This document shows, one piece after another, positions 24,367-33,322 of a stretch of DNA of 64,000 bases; position 1 is the stretch's first letter; every line of letters begins with the position of its first letter. A program made the translations under genes and the position numbers. The DNA is taken from positions 248,001-312,000 of the forward strand of contig CAYULD010000001.1 in NCBI GenBank assembly GCA_964445765.1. Direction: 5' to 3'. This DNA comes from JANPLD01 sp964445765 (GTDB lineage: Bacteria; Pseudomonadota; Alphaproteobacteria; Rickettsiales; UBA8987). The notes beneath the pieces are model-generated. The model was not told the origin of the DNA and did no database searches. It worked only from the letters and a program-made list of their open reading frames with translations.

Positions 24367-26430
24367 ATGAAAAAATTTTATTTTGGCATTATTGCCAGCT
24401 CTTTATTGTTATTAAATGCAAGTAATTCATACTCAAATAATAACATCACGCTTGATACAGTGGTTGTTGAAGGCAGTAAAAATCGTAAAACCTTAACTTC
24501 ATTTACCGAAGAAGAATCAATTAGTAATTTAAGTAAAATTGCAGGTGGTGCTTCGGTGGTTAGAAAATCAGAGATTAAGAATAATCGTGCCGCTAATTTT
24601 AGGGATATCTTCGCCTTTACACCCGGCGTTTTTGCACAAACAAGATATGGTGAGGAATCTCGCTTAAGTATAAGGGGGGCTGGGCTTTCAAGAACTTTCC
24701 ATTTAAGAGGAATAAAATTATTGCAAGATGGCGTGCCAATAAACTTGGCAGATGGCTCTGCTGACTTTCAAGAATTTGACCCATTTTCATATTCTCATAT
24801 TGAAGTTTATAGAGGGGCAAATGCTCTAAAATTTGGTGCAAACACGCTTGGCGGTGCAATAAATTATGTTACACCGACTGGCTATAACGCTGATAAACTA
24901 AACTCTCAGGCAATGTATGGTAGTTTTTATACTAGAAGGCTTGGGGTTTCATCAGGTGATGTAATTGGCAATTATGATTATTTTGTTTCGTCATCAAATT
25001 TTTATTCAAGGGGTTATAGAGATAATTCTAGGCAGAATAACACAAGGGTTTTCAGTAATATTGGCTATAAGATTGATGAAAATTTATCAACTAGGTTTTA
25101 TTACACCTTTGCAAATATAAATCAGTTAATACCGGGAACATTAACTAAATCTCAAGCAGAAGCAACGCCTGAAAGGGCAAATAACGCCTCACTTTCAGCA
25201 AGGCAAGCAAGAGATTATTTTTTACATAGAATTGTAAATAAAACTTCTTACAAACAAGAAAATCTTGAAGTTAATGCTGGTATTTTTACAAATCAAAAAG
25301 ATTTATATCACCCAATATTTCAAGTTATAGATCAACAGAATAATGATTATGGCTTATTTGCAGATAGTAACATAAATTATAATCTTTTAGGTTTTAGAAA
25401 TAACGCCACCTTTGGCACTAATTTATTAACTGGCAGAACGCAGGCTTTAAGATTTGTAAATCTTGCGGGGGTTTCACAAGCAAAAACTGATGAAGGCTTA
25501 CAAAAAGCTCATAATTTAGATTTTTATTTTGAAAATAGATTTTCTGCAAAAGAGAATTTAGATTTTATATTGGGCACGCAAGCTATTTTTGCAAAAAGGG
25601 AGCTTGGAGATTACTTCTTAACAGATGGCAATAGAAGTGCAGATAAATTTTATAGAGGTTTTAGCCCTAAAATTGGAGTTTTATATCAATATCTGCCTAA
25701 TATTTCCTTCTATTCAAATTATTCTGCCGCTTATGAGCCACCAACCTTTGGCGAGCTAACACAAAGCCTTCCGGGGGTTTCAGGGCTTGCAAATATTGAG
25801 GCTCAACGCTCAAGAACTCTGGAAATTGGCTCAAGGGGTGAATATAATAAAATTAATTGGGATTTTAGCTGGTATTACAGCAAAGTTAGAGATGAATTAA
25901 TGACATTTGCAACTAGCCCAACAACTTCTGGCGTTCTAAATGCTGATGATACTATTCACGAAGGTATAGAGCTTGCGGCAGGTGCTGTTATTGCCTCAGA
26001 TATAATTAATAATAACGATAATTTATCTACAAGAATTAATTACCTTCATAATAATTTTAGGTTTGATGGTGATACGCAGTGGAATAATAATTTTATCCCC
26101 GGCATACCATCAGATTTTATAATGTTTGAAGCTAAATATGATACAGGCAAAGGTTATTATATCGCACCTAATTTTGAATATATTATTGAGGGCTTCCCAG
26201 TGGATTACGCAAATAGCTTATATACTGATAATTATTTCGTAGCTAATTTGAATGCAGGCTATGAAATAACTAAGGAAATAGAAATATTTGCCGATGCTAG
26301 AAACCTTCTTAATAAAGATTATGTTGCAACAACTGGTGCTATAACCACTCCAACGCCAACTAATCAGGCAATTTTTACCCCTGCTGAGGGCAGAAGCATA
26401 TTTTTTGGGCTAAATTATAAACTAAATTAA
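24367..26430 (+). CDS. TonB-dependent outer-membrane receptor
   Basis: 687 residues with a signal peptide (about 1-24), a TonB-box-like start of the mature protein (ITLDTVVVEG), a plug domain (about 60-170: DIFAFTPGVFAQTRYGEESRLSIRGAG, DGVPINLADGSADFQEFDPFSY, GANTLGGAINYVTP) and a 22-strand barrel ending in the aromatic C-terminus (IFFGLNYKLN). The plug resembles FecA-like iron(III)-siderophore/citrate receptors, but the substrate cannot be told from sequence. It imports a scarce nutrient across the outer membrane powered by TonB-ExbBD, not seen here. No Fur-like box is evident before it. Confidence 0.9.
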   Translation: MKKFYFGIIASSLLLLNASNSYSNNNITLDTVVVEGSKNRKTLTSFTEEESISNLSKIAGGASVVRKSEIKNNRAANFRDIFAFTPGVFAQTRYGEESRLSIRGAGLSRTFHLRGIKLLQDGVPINLADGSADFQEFDPFSYSHIEVYRGANALKFGANTLGGAINYVTPTGYNADKLNSQAMYGSFYTRRLGVSSGDVIGNYDYFVSSSNFYSRGYRDNSRQNNTRVFSNIGYKIDENLSTRFYYTFANINQLIPGTLTKSQAEATPERANNASLSARQARDYFLHRIVNKTSYKQENLEVNAGIFTNQKDLYHPIFQVIDQQNNDYGLFADSNINYNLLGFRNNATFGTNLLTGRTQALRFVNLAGVSQAKTDEGLQKAHNLDFYFENRFSAKENLDFILGTQAIFAKRELGDYFLTDGNRSADKFYRGFSPKIGVLYQYLPNISFYSNYSAAYEPPTFGELTQSLPGVSGLANIEAQRSRTLEIGSRGEYNKINWDFSWYYSKVRDELMTFATSPTTSGVLNADDTIHEGIELAAGAVIASDIINNNDNLSTRINYLHNNFRFDGDTQWNNNFIPGIPSDFIMFEAKYDTGKGYYIAPNFEYIIEGFPVDYANSLYTDNYFVANLNAGYEITKEIEIFADARNLLNKDYVATTGAITTPTPTNQAIFTPAEGRSIFFGLNYKLN

Positions 26431-26466
26431 TTATATTTATGTTAAAAATTTAATTCCTCTAAAATC

Positions 26467-26496
26467 CCCTATCTCTTTTACAAAGGGCGAGGGGAA
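26467..26496. repeat. Degenerate CCCCT/AGGGG palindrome
   Basis: CCCCTATCTCTTT and AAAGGGCGAGGGG form an imperfect inverted repeat after the TonB receptor gene. It is GC-richer than its surroundings and may serve as a terminator. A relative occurs at 48127-48160, and in both places a GTCAT...ATGAC palindrome lies within 100 bp. Confidence 0.45.
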
Positions 26497-26542
26497 ATCT
26501 TATTTGATTTTTGAAATACTAGAATAAATTATCATTAAGTCT

Positions 26543-26609
26543 GTCATGTTGAGCGTTAGCGAAACATCTAAGATCCTTCCCCATCGCTTCGCTCTAGGGT
26601 CAGGATGAC
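26543..26609. repeat. GTCAT...ATGAC dispersed palindrome, copy 1
   Basis: This 67-bp REP-like inverted repeat begins GTCATGTTGAGCG and ends with GGTCAGGATGAC; its middle carries GATCC and TCGCTTCGCTC. It is a divergent relative of the cleaner 52-bp copy at 48028-48079. Such GTCAT-C-TGA...ATGAC palindromes are widespread in bacterial genomes. The element supplies the last codons and stop of the EamA gene. Confidence 0.75.
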
Positions 26610-27502
26610 ATTTTAGACCCAAACCTAGTTGATATAATAATCCCAGCTAAAATAAATAAAAAGCCTAAGATGTGGTAAAATTTTATTGGCTCAGAAAGCG
26701 TAATAACCGCAATTAAGCTAGTAAATAGGGGCATTGTATAATATATTAAACTTGTTTGCACTGCCCCTACCCTTTTAGTTGATTCTTGCCAAGCAAGCCA
26801 CGCAAGACAAGAAGAGCCAACCCCTAGATAAATATAAACCAACCAAGCATTAAAGCTAAAAGGTGTTTTTGCTACAGATAAAAATTCCCAAATATAAATT
26901 GGTAATAAAAATATTAACCCAACAAAAATTTGTGCAGTTAAAAAAACTTTAGCATCTAACTCTTTAGGTTTATAGTGTAACATTGCACTCCAGCTTGACC
27001 ATATCAAAGCTGAAAATATTAGCATTAAATCACCATAATTCCATTTTAGGCTAATTAAAAAACTCAAACTGCCATGAGAAATAACAGTTACCGCACCTAA
27101 AAATGCAATAATCGCACCAATAATTTTATTTTTTGTTAGTGCTTCAAAGCCAATTATTCCAGCAATTACAAGTGTTCCAATGGGTGAAATAGATGATATT
27201 AAAGCAATATGATGTGCGGTTGTGAAATGTGCCGCAACATAAACTATACTATTAAAAACCCCAACTGCAAAAAAGCCCATTAAAAAAATATATCGCCAAT
27301 GTTTTTTTATTATTTCAATTTGTGAAGGGATTTTTTTATAGCATATAAAAAACATCACTATAAATGCTACAAGCCATCTCCAAAAAGCAAGAGTGATAGG
27401 CGGAATATAGCTATGAACGCCCCTTGCTATAACAAAACTGCCTGCCCATATTACGCAAGAAAAAACCGCAAGAAATAGATATTTTGAATTTTTACTTTGC
27501 AT
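26600..27502 (-). CDS. EamA/DMT-family transporter
   Basis: 300 residues with ten predicted membrane segments in two EamA repeats (first about 8-140, second about 155-293; second-repeat motif GVGSSCLAWLAWQESTKRVGAVQTSLIYYTMPLFTSLIAV). Family members export amino acids or other metabolites; the substrate is unknown. The last three residues (MSS) and the stop are encoded inside a GTCAT-type palindromic repeat, so the C-terminus was probably reset by repeat insertion. It is divergent from the Kef-type antiporter once that gene is given its internal start. Confidence 0.88.
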   Translation of the reverse strand: MQSKNSKYLFLAVFSCVIWAGSFVIARGVHSYIPPITLAFWRWLVAFIVMFFICYKKIPSQIEIIKKHWRYIFLMGFFAVGVFNSIVYVAAHFTTAHHIALISSISPIGTLVIAGIIGFEALTKNKIIGAIIAFLGAVTVISHGSLSFLISLKWNYGDLMLIFSALIWSSWSAMLHYKPKELDAKVFLTAQIFVGLIFLLPIYIWEFLSVAKTPFSFNAWLVYIYLGVGSSCLAWLAWQESTKRVGAVQTSLIYYTMPLFTSLIAVITLSEPIKFYHILGFLFILAGIIISTRFGSKMSS

Positions 27503-27568
27503 TTTAATTATAATTATTTCAGATTATTGAAGTATTATATTGTAAAAAATAATTTCCAACTAAAACCA

Positions 27569-29245
27569 ATGAATATTTTAGATTTCATTCATCAATCAGC
27601 CTTTTATGAGTTTTCAGCTTTGCTAACTCTTTCAGCTTTAATTGGTTTTATTGGGCTTATGTTTCGCCAACCTATGATTGTTAGCTTTATTTTTGTTGGG
27701 GTAATTGCTGGCCCTTCCGCCTTAGATATTATGCAATCGCAAGAAAATATTGAACTTCTGGCAGAGATTGGAATTGCAATATTATTATTTCTAGTTGGCT
27801 TAAAACTTGATGTTAATCTTATAAATTCACTTGGTAAAGTATCTGTTGCAACAGGCGTTGGGCAAGTTTTCTTTACTGCACTTATAAGCTATGTGCTTGG
27901 CTATTTTTTAGGCTTAGATAATTTTACAAATTTATATATTTCAATCGCATTAACATTTTCTAGCACCATAGTTATTGTAAAATTGCTCTCAGATAAAAAA
28001 GAGGTTGATTCCCTACACGGCAGAATTGCTATAGGTTTTCTTATTGTGCAAGATATTATTGTGGTTGCGATAATGATGGTTTTATCATCTCTATCGCTTG
28101 AAGATATAAGTAATCCTGAAAATATTTTTTCAACCCAGCGTAAAATTTTACAGATATTCGGAGGGGGAATTTTACTAATATTTTTTGTGTATTTATTTAC
28201 AAGATTTCTTTCAAACAAAATTACTGAAAAAATCTCAAAATCTTCAGAATTATTAATTATATTCGCTATAACTTGGGCGGTTTTATTGGCAACTATAGGC
28301 AGCAAAATTGGTTTTAGTAAAGAACTAGGTGGCTTATTAGCCGGCGTTTCACTAGCTTCAACACCTATTAAAGAGGCTATAAGTGCAAGGCTTTCATCAC
28401 TCAGGGATTTTTTATTATTATTCTTTTTTATTAGCCTTGGTGCAAAATTAGATTTACAACTTATCTCCTCAAAAATTTTTATCGCTACAATTTATTCAGT
28501 TTTTGTTTTGCTATTAAAGCCAATTATTATGCTTATTATTATGGCAATTCTTGGCTACAAAAAGCGAACTAGTTTTTTAGTGGGAACTTCAACCGCACAA
28601 ATTAGTGAGTTTTCACTTATATTTATGGCGATGGGGGTTTCATTAGGGCATATTAATAAAGAGGCTCTAGCTTTATTAACCTTAATCGGCTTGATAACAA
28701 TTTCTCTTTCAGTTTATTTTATAAATTACTCTCATAAATTATATAATTTCTTTGAGCCATATCTTGATTTTTTTGAGCGAGAAAACAAAAATAAAAATGA
28801 GATGGAATTTCAAAAAATCAAAGATTCTTATGATGTAATCCTATTTGGTATTGGCAGATTTGGTAGTGCTATTGCCGAAAAACTAAAGAAAAAATGTAAA
28901 CTTCTTATTATAGATTTTAATCCTTCTGAAGTTAAAAAATGGCGTAAAAAAGGCTATAAAATTTTATATGGTGATGCTTCTGATCAAGATTTTATCTCTC
29001 ATTTGCCTTTGGAAGATGCCAAATGGGTGGTATGCTCCTTACCGAAAATTGAATATGGCGTTACTAATGAAGATTGCAGATTGATTTTAATTGATGCCTT
29101 AAAAAGAAATAATTTTAGAGGAAAGCTCGCCGTTACCACGCAATATATTGAAGAAAGCCCAATGCTTAAATCAAAAGGGGTGGATGAAATTTTTCTTCCT
29201 TATCAAGATGCCTCAATAAAAGCCGTAGAAAAAATTTGTAAATAG
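27569..29245 (+). CDS. Kef/CPA2-type cation:proton antiporter with TrkA-N domain
   Basis: 558 residues from ATG 27569. An in-frame ATG at 27497 would overlap the divergent EamA gene and add 24 residues before the first membrane helix. About 12 membrane segments (residues 5-390) carry CPA2 features such as ALTFSSTIVIVKLL and FLIVQDIIVVAI. A cytoplasmic C-terminal TrkA-N Rossmann domain has the nucleotide loop FGIGRFGSAIA. Homologues (KefB/KefC, YbaL) release K+ for H+ in response to nucleotide or glutathione-adduct binding. No TrkA-C domain or KefF/KefG partner is seen. Confidence 0.88.
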   Translation: MNILDFIHQSAFYEFSALLTLSALIGFIGLMFRQPMIVSFIFVGVIAGPSALDIMQSQENIELLAEIGIAILLFLVGLKLDVNLINSLGKVSVATGVGQVFFTALISYVLGYFLGLDNFTNLYISIALTFSSTIVIVKLLSDKKEVDSLHGRIAIGFLIVQDIIVVAIMMVLSSLSLEDISNPENIFSTQRKILQIFGGGILLIFFVYLFTRFLSNKITEKISKSSELLIIFAITWAVLLATIGSKIGFSKELGGLLAGVSLASTPIKEAISARLSSLRDFLLLFFFISLGAKLDLQLISSKIFIATIYSVFVLLLKPIIMLIIMAILGYKKRTSFLVGTSTAQISEFSLIFMAMGVSLGHINKEALALLTLIGLITISLSVYFINYSHKLYNFFEPYLDFFERENKNKNEMEFQKIKDSYDVILFGIGRFGSAIAEKLKKKCKLLIIDFNPSEVKKWRKKGYKILYGDASDQDFISHLPLEDAKWVVCSLPKIEYGVTNEDCRLILIDALKRNNFRGKLAVTTQYIEESPMLKSKGVDEIFLPYQDASIKAVEKICK

Positions 29246-29279
29246 GTTTTACTGCTTGATTTTTAATTTTTTATTTCTA

Positions 29280-29297
29280 GTTATGTTATAACATAAC
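29280..29297. promoter_or_regulatory. Candidate Zur box before the ZnuD-like receptor
   Basis: GTTATGTTATAACATAAC is a perfect 18-bp palindrome whose core ATGTTATAACAT matches the Zur operator core of proteobacteria (TGTTATA...TATAACA type). It lies 18 nt before the receptor ATG at 29316, where a repressor would block the promoter or early transcription. The downstream gene resembles zinc receptor ZnuD, which gives independent support. Confidence 0.7.
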
Positions 29298-29315
29298 AAC
29301 TAATACCATAACTAT

Positions 29316-31352
29316 ATGAAGTTAAATAAATTATTTAAGTTTTCAGTTTTATTATCAATTATTTACTTTCCAGCATTTGCATATTCACAAACTACCAAGC
29401 TAGATGAAGTTATTGTATCAGCCAACCCATTACAAAAAAATTCTAAAGAATTTGCAAGGCAAGCAAAGGTTTTGAAAGATACTGAGCTTAACCAAAAAAC
29501 TACCATTTCACTTGGTGAAACCCTAAAAAATGAATTAGGCGTTCATTCAACTTTTTATGGCAGTGGTGCTAGCAGGCCTGTAATTCGTGGTTTAGATGGG
29601 GATAATATCGCAATTTTACAAAATAGTATTTCAGTTATTGATGCCTCTGCAACTTCACCTGATCATAATATTTCTATTGATCCATTTTCTGCTGAAAAAA
29701 TTGAAATTATTAGAGGGCCTCAAGCGTTGTTTTACGGCTCAAAAGCTATTGGTGGCGTGGTTAATGTTTTAGATAGCAGAATTATTGAGGAGCAACAAAC
29801 TGAATTAGTTTCAGGTGAATTTAACACTAGATATAACACAGCTGATAGAGAGAGAGCCGCTGGCATAAAACTTAAAGGCGGTGATGTTAATACTGGGTTA
29901 AATTATTATTTATCCGGTATTTCTAGAGATACAGATAATTATGACATTAACGGCTTTGCAAGAAGTGAATCACTTAGAATTTCTGACCCACTTGCTGATG
30001 AAGTAACTAACAAATTACTTAATGCACAAACTGAATCTGTCAATGGCACTTTCGGTTTATCTAAAGTTTATGATGATGGCTTTTTAGGTGTTTCATATTC
30101 AGCGTTAAATAATGATTATGGCATTCCAGTAGAGCCTGAAGAAGGCGAAGTTATAAGGCTTAAATCTAGGCGTTTTGATGTTTCTGGTGGCAATGATAAT
30201 GTTAGCAATGATATTAAAAAAATTACTTATAAAATCGGCTTTACTGATTATAACCACACTGAATTTGAAGGTAGCACACCTGAAACTACATTCAAAAATA
30301 ATGGTTATGATGGAAGAATTGAGCTTACACACAACCCTATAAATGGCTTTCAAGGTGCAATAGGTTTACAAAGTTTTTTAATGAATGCATCTGCGGTGGG
30401 TGATGATCCATTTGTTCCATTAACTAAAACTTTTACTAATTCAGCTTTTATTTATGAGGAATTACCTTTTGAAAAATATTCATTAATGTTTGGTGGCAGG
30501 GCGGATTATCAAGAAGCTGAATCTTTGGGTGGCGGTGCATTTGGCAACCCTCAAGATAGAAATGATTTAACCTTTAGTGGTTCAACTGGAATAAAATATT
30601 TTATTGATGAAACTTACAGCTCAAACTTTAATCTAAGCTATACCGAAAGAGCCCCAAATCAAACAGAATTATTCGCTAATGGCCCACACGGTGCAACTAG
30701 CACTTTTGAAGTAGGAAATGCTGATCTTGATATTCAGAGATCAATAGGTGCGGATTTATCTTTCAAAAAAGAAGTTGGCGAATTAACTGGTGAGTTAAAT
30801 TTATTTTATAACCGCTTTCAAAATTATATTTTCTTAAATCCTACCGGCGTTGTTGATGTTGGCTCGGGCTATGAAATATTTAATTTTGCTGGTGCACCTG
30901 CTGAATTTTATGGTTTTGAAATTGCCTCTAATTATAATTTAATAAATGATGGCTTAAACAAGCTAGATGCAACAGCGAGCTTTGATTATGTTCAAGCAAA
31001 AAATACTAGAACAAACACTAATTTGCCAAGAGTTTCACCTATGAGGCTTGGTGCAGGGTTTATATTCACTCATAAAAACCTATCTGCAAATCTGCAAAAT
31101 ATGTATGTGTTTGAACAAGATGAAACCGCCCCAAATGAAACTCAAACTGATGGATATAATATGCTAAATCTTGGCTTTGATTATAATTTTAGTGAATTTA
31201 GGCTTGATAATGAAAGCAAAGTTCAGCCTTCAATATATATGCAAGCTACAAATATTCTTAATGAAGAAGCAAGAGTTCATAATTCATTTATCAAAGATAG
31301 TGCCCCACTTATGGGTAGAAGTTATATGATGGGCGTTAGAAGCAAGTTTTAG
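29316..31352 (+). CDS. ZnuD-like TonB-dependent (zinc) receptor
   Basis: 678 residues: signal peptide (about 1-25), TonB box region (TKLDEVIVSANPL), plug with SLGETLKNELGVHSTFYGSG, SRPVIRGLDGDNIAILQN, DASATSPDHNISIDPFSAEK, RGPQALFYGSKAIGGVVNVLD, then a barrel ending MGRSYMMGVRSKF. The GV.STFYG...RPVIRGLDG and SPDH blocks are characteristic of the ZnuD group that imports zinc (or haem) across the outer membrane under zinc starvation. The perfect Zur-like palindrome at 29280-29297 agrees. A histidine-rich loop like that of some ZnuD proteins is not obvious. A convergent hypothetical gene follows. Confidence 0.86.
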   Translation: MKLNKLFKFSVLLSIIYFPAFAYSQTTKLDEVIVSANPLQKNSKEFARQAKVLKDTELNQKTTISLGETLKNELGVHSTFYGSGASRPVIRGLDGDNIAILQNSISVIDASATSPDHNISIDPFSAEKIEIIRGPQALFYGSKAIGGVVNVLDSRIIEEQQTELVSGEFNTRYNTADRERAAGIKLKGGDVNTGLNYYLSGISRDTDNYDINGFARSESLRISDPLADEVTNKLLNAQTESVNGTFGLSKVYDDGFLGVSYSALNNDYGIPVEPEEGEVIRLKSRRFDVSGGNDNVSNDIKKITYKIGFTDYNHTEFEGSTPETTFKNNGYDGRIELTHNPINGFQGAIGLQSFLMNASAVGDDPFVPLTKTFTNSAFIYEELPFEKYSLMFGGRADYQEAESLGGGAFGNPQDRNDLTFSGSTGIKYFIDETYSSNFNLSYTERAPNQTELFANGPHGATSTFEVGNADLDIQRSIGADLSFKKEVGELTGELNLFYNRFQNYIFLNPTGVVDVGSGYEIFNFAGAPAEFYGFEIASNYNLINDGLNKLDATASFDYVQAKNTRTNTNLPRVSPMRLGAGFIFTHKNLSANLQNMYVFEQDETAPNETQTDGYNMLNLGFDYNFSEFRLDNESKVQPSIYMQATNILNEEARVHNSFIKDSAPLMGRSYMMGVRSKF

Positions 31353-31392
31353 AAGTTTAGCAAAAATTTTTTACTAAAATTTTCTAACTTCT
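31351..31392. terminator. Bidirectional terminator-like hairpin
   Basis: AGAAGTTTAGCAAAAA pairs with TTTTTTACTAAA and then CTAACTTCT, giving a nested AT-rich stem between two convergent genes. The A/T runs on both sides give a U-tract in either direction. It overlaps both stop codons. Confidence 0.6.
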
Positions 31393-31904
31393 TTTATGGA
31401 TTTTACTGCCTCGCGAATATCATCTTGATATTTTACCATATCATCTTTAGGGCAAGAAAAGTTAAATGAAAAAAATTCATCACCAATATATCTAAAAGCC
31501 ATCACATTATAAAGCATATCACCACTTTGATTTGGCAATAAAACCTCAACAAATGCAAGGGTTCTATTGCGAATTACATCACTTGTTATAATTCTATGCT
31601 CTGGATAATTAGCCCTTAAACCTTCTTTAACATCTCTAAAAAAGTGAATAATAGTTTGCCTATCACCAATATTTTTAACTAAATTCATTGAAATTAAAGC
31701 AACACCATCTGCATCAGTAAGAACAATTTTAGGGCGGTTTGCCTCATCAGGAAAGCGAGATTCAACATCTTTAATATCCGCCTCATAAAAATTATTTGGA
31801 ATTAAAATAGAAATTTTTTTATCAAAAAAAATATTCTCTCTTAAATTCGCAGAATAAGAAATTTGCGGAAATAAAAGAATTATAATCAATAAATATCTAA
31901 ACAT
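31374..31904 (-). CDS. Secreted hypothetical protein
   Basis: 176 residues with a Sec signal peptide (MFRYLLIIILLFPQISYSA) and a mature domain of mixed alpha/beta character beginning NIFFDKKISILIPNNFYEAD. A pattern of lipid- or stress-related DcrB/PsbP-like domains (a beta strand with PNNF, then LISMNLVKN and FVEVLLPNQSGDMLYNVMAFRYIGDEFFSFNFSC) is suggestive but not decisive. It would be periplasmic. It stands alone, converging on the ZnuD-like gene and divergent from cmk. I do not assign a function. Confidence 0.6.
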   Translation of the reverse strand: MFRYLLIIILLFPQISYSANLRENIFFDKKISILIPNNFYEADIKDVESRFPDEANRPKIVLTDADGVALISMNLVKNIGDRQTIIHFFRDVKEGLRANYPEHRIITSDVIRNRTLAFVEVLLPNQSGDMLYNVMAFRYIGDEFFSFNFSCPKDDMVKYQDDIREAVKSIKEVRKF

Positions 31905-31991
31905 AATTTCTAAGCATTATTAGTTTTTAATATGGAATAATAAAATTATTAAATATATAGTGCAAAAGTAAAGAACATTAAAATTTTTGAT

Positions 31992-32633
31992 ATGTTGATT
32001 GCAATAGATGGCCCCGCTGGTAGTGGAAAAGGCACAATCGCAAAAATGCTGGCAAAAAAATTCAATTTAGTTTACCTAGACACAGGTAAATTATATCGTG
32101 CGGTTGCCTTGCAAGCCCTTCTAGAAGCTGGCTATAATAGCAATTCTAATCAAACAGAAATTGATATTAATAAAATTTCTAAAATTGCAATTTATTCATC
32201 TAAAAATCTTGATTCTAACTTATTAAATAATCCGAATTTAGATGGTGAATTTATTGGCAAATTTGCATCTATTGTTTCTGCAATTCCTGAAGTTAGGAGC
32301 AACTTAATTGAGTTTCAGAGAAATATTGCAAAAGCCCCACAAGGTGCGGTTTTAGATGGTAGAGATATTGGCACCATAATTTGCCCCAATGCTGATTATA
32401 AATTTTTTATTACCGCAAATTTAGAAGCAAGAGCCAAAAGAAGATATGAACAATTAAAAAGCAACCCTCAAATTACCTATCAAAAAGTTTATGATGACAT
32501 TTTTAATAGAGATGAAAGGGATAAAGCAAGAATAATCGCCCCTTTAGCAAGGGCTGATGATGCTATCTTAATTGATACTTCAGAGCTTTCTATTGATGAT
32601 GTATTCAATAAAATCTGCCACAAAATCAAATAA
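31992..32633 (+). CDS. cmk: Cytidylate kinase
   Basis: Phosphorylates CMP and dCMP with ATP. The 213 residues begin with the P-loop IDGPAGSGKGTIAKMLAKKF, then YLDTGKLYRAVAL (CMP-binding), VLDGRDIGTIICPNADYKFFI and the lid/adenine part RDERDKARIIAPLARADDAILIDTS. The length is standard. In many alphaproteobacteria cmk directly precedes rpsA; here an XRE regulator, lptB and a repeat-bearing gap lie between (rpsA starts at 34616), indicating rearrangement of that pair. Confidence 0.95.
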   Translation: MLIAIDGPAGSGKGTIAKMLAKKFNLVYLDTGKLYRAVALQALLEAGYNSNSNQTEIDINKISKIAIYSSKNLDSNLLNNPNLDGEFIGKFASIVSAIPEVRSNLIEFQRNIAKAPQGAVLDGRDIGTIICPNADYKFFITANLEARAKRRYEQLKSNPQITYQKVYDDIFNRDERDKARIIAPLARADDAILIDTSELSIDDVFNKICHKIK

Positions 32634-32765
32634 TTTCCTTTCTAATTAATTCTAGAAATTCAAGAGAAAAAATCCGCTTGCATCTATTAAAATTAATTCT
32701 ATAAGCATAAATACTGTTCTATTTTGAGACAATCTAGGGTTGAAACTCTCAAATAATCACTATTT

Positions 32766-33212
32766 ATGATTAAATTAAAAAAAGAAAAAGATACTGTTAT
32801 TGGCAGTAAGCTAAGGCAACTCAGAAACATCAAAGGCATTAGCCAAAGTGTTCTAGCATCTGAGGCGGGCATTACCTTTCAGCAAGTGCAAAAATACGAG
32901 AAAGGCGTAAATAGAATTTCTGCGGGTAGGCTTCATGACTTTGCAAACATATTAGGGGTTGATGTAAATATTTTCTATTCTGAAATTGATAATAAATCAG
33001 AAAAAAATTCTATGGAAGCCCCCCTTAAAAAATTTTCTTTAGCTGAAGATGAAAATAATTTTGAAGGGCAAAAAAACTTAAGTGAAATGCAGAATTTTAT
33101 TAATTCTAAAGAAACAACCGCCCTCTTAAGAGAGTTCTACAAAATCAAAGATGCTGATAAAAGAAAGCATATAATAGATTTTATTAGGGCTATGAATAAA
33201 TCTGAAAAATAA
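32766..33212 (+). CDS. XRE-family helix-turn-helix regulator
   Basis: 148 residues with a Cro/C1 helix-turn-helix (about 11-66): IGSKLRQLRNIKGISQSVLASEAGITFQQVQKYEKGVNRISAGRL. The ITFQQVQKYEKGxNRI block is a hallmark of a large alphaproteobacterial regulator family, several of which affect stress, quorum sensing or motility. The C-terminal half is acidic and ends with a helical motif (KDADKRKHIIDFIRAM) also typical of that group. It is monocistronic, with 132 nt upstream and 95-110 nt downstream. The regulon is unknown. Confidence 0.88.
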   Translation: MIKLKKEKDTVIGSKLRQLRNIKGISQSVLASEAGITFQQVQKYEKGVNRISAGRLHDFANILGVDVNIFYSEIDNKSEKNSMEAPLKKFSLAEDENNFEGQKNLSEMQNFINSKETTALLREFYKIKDADKRKHIIDFIRAMNKSEK

Positions 33213-33322
33213 TTACACTTTATTCTAAAAATAGTCATTATCTCTAAAAATTTTTTAACTATAGCTTGATAGTTAATAATTTATAAAGTAACGCTTTATT
33301 TCTTGAATTGAAATCAAACAAA

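Noticed and set aside
27497..27568. Longer N-terminus for the Kef-type antiporter
   Set aside because: It would overlap the divergent EamA gene, and the extra residues are not part of the family; ATG 27569 directly precedes the first helix.
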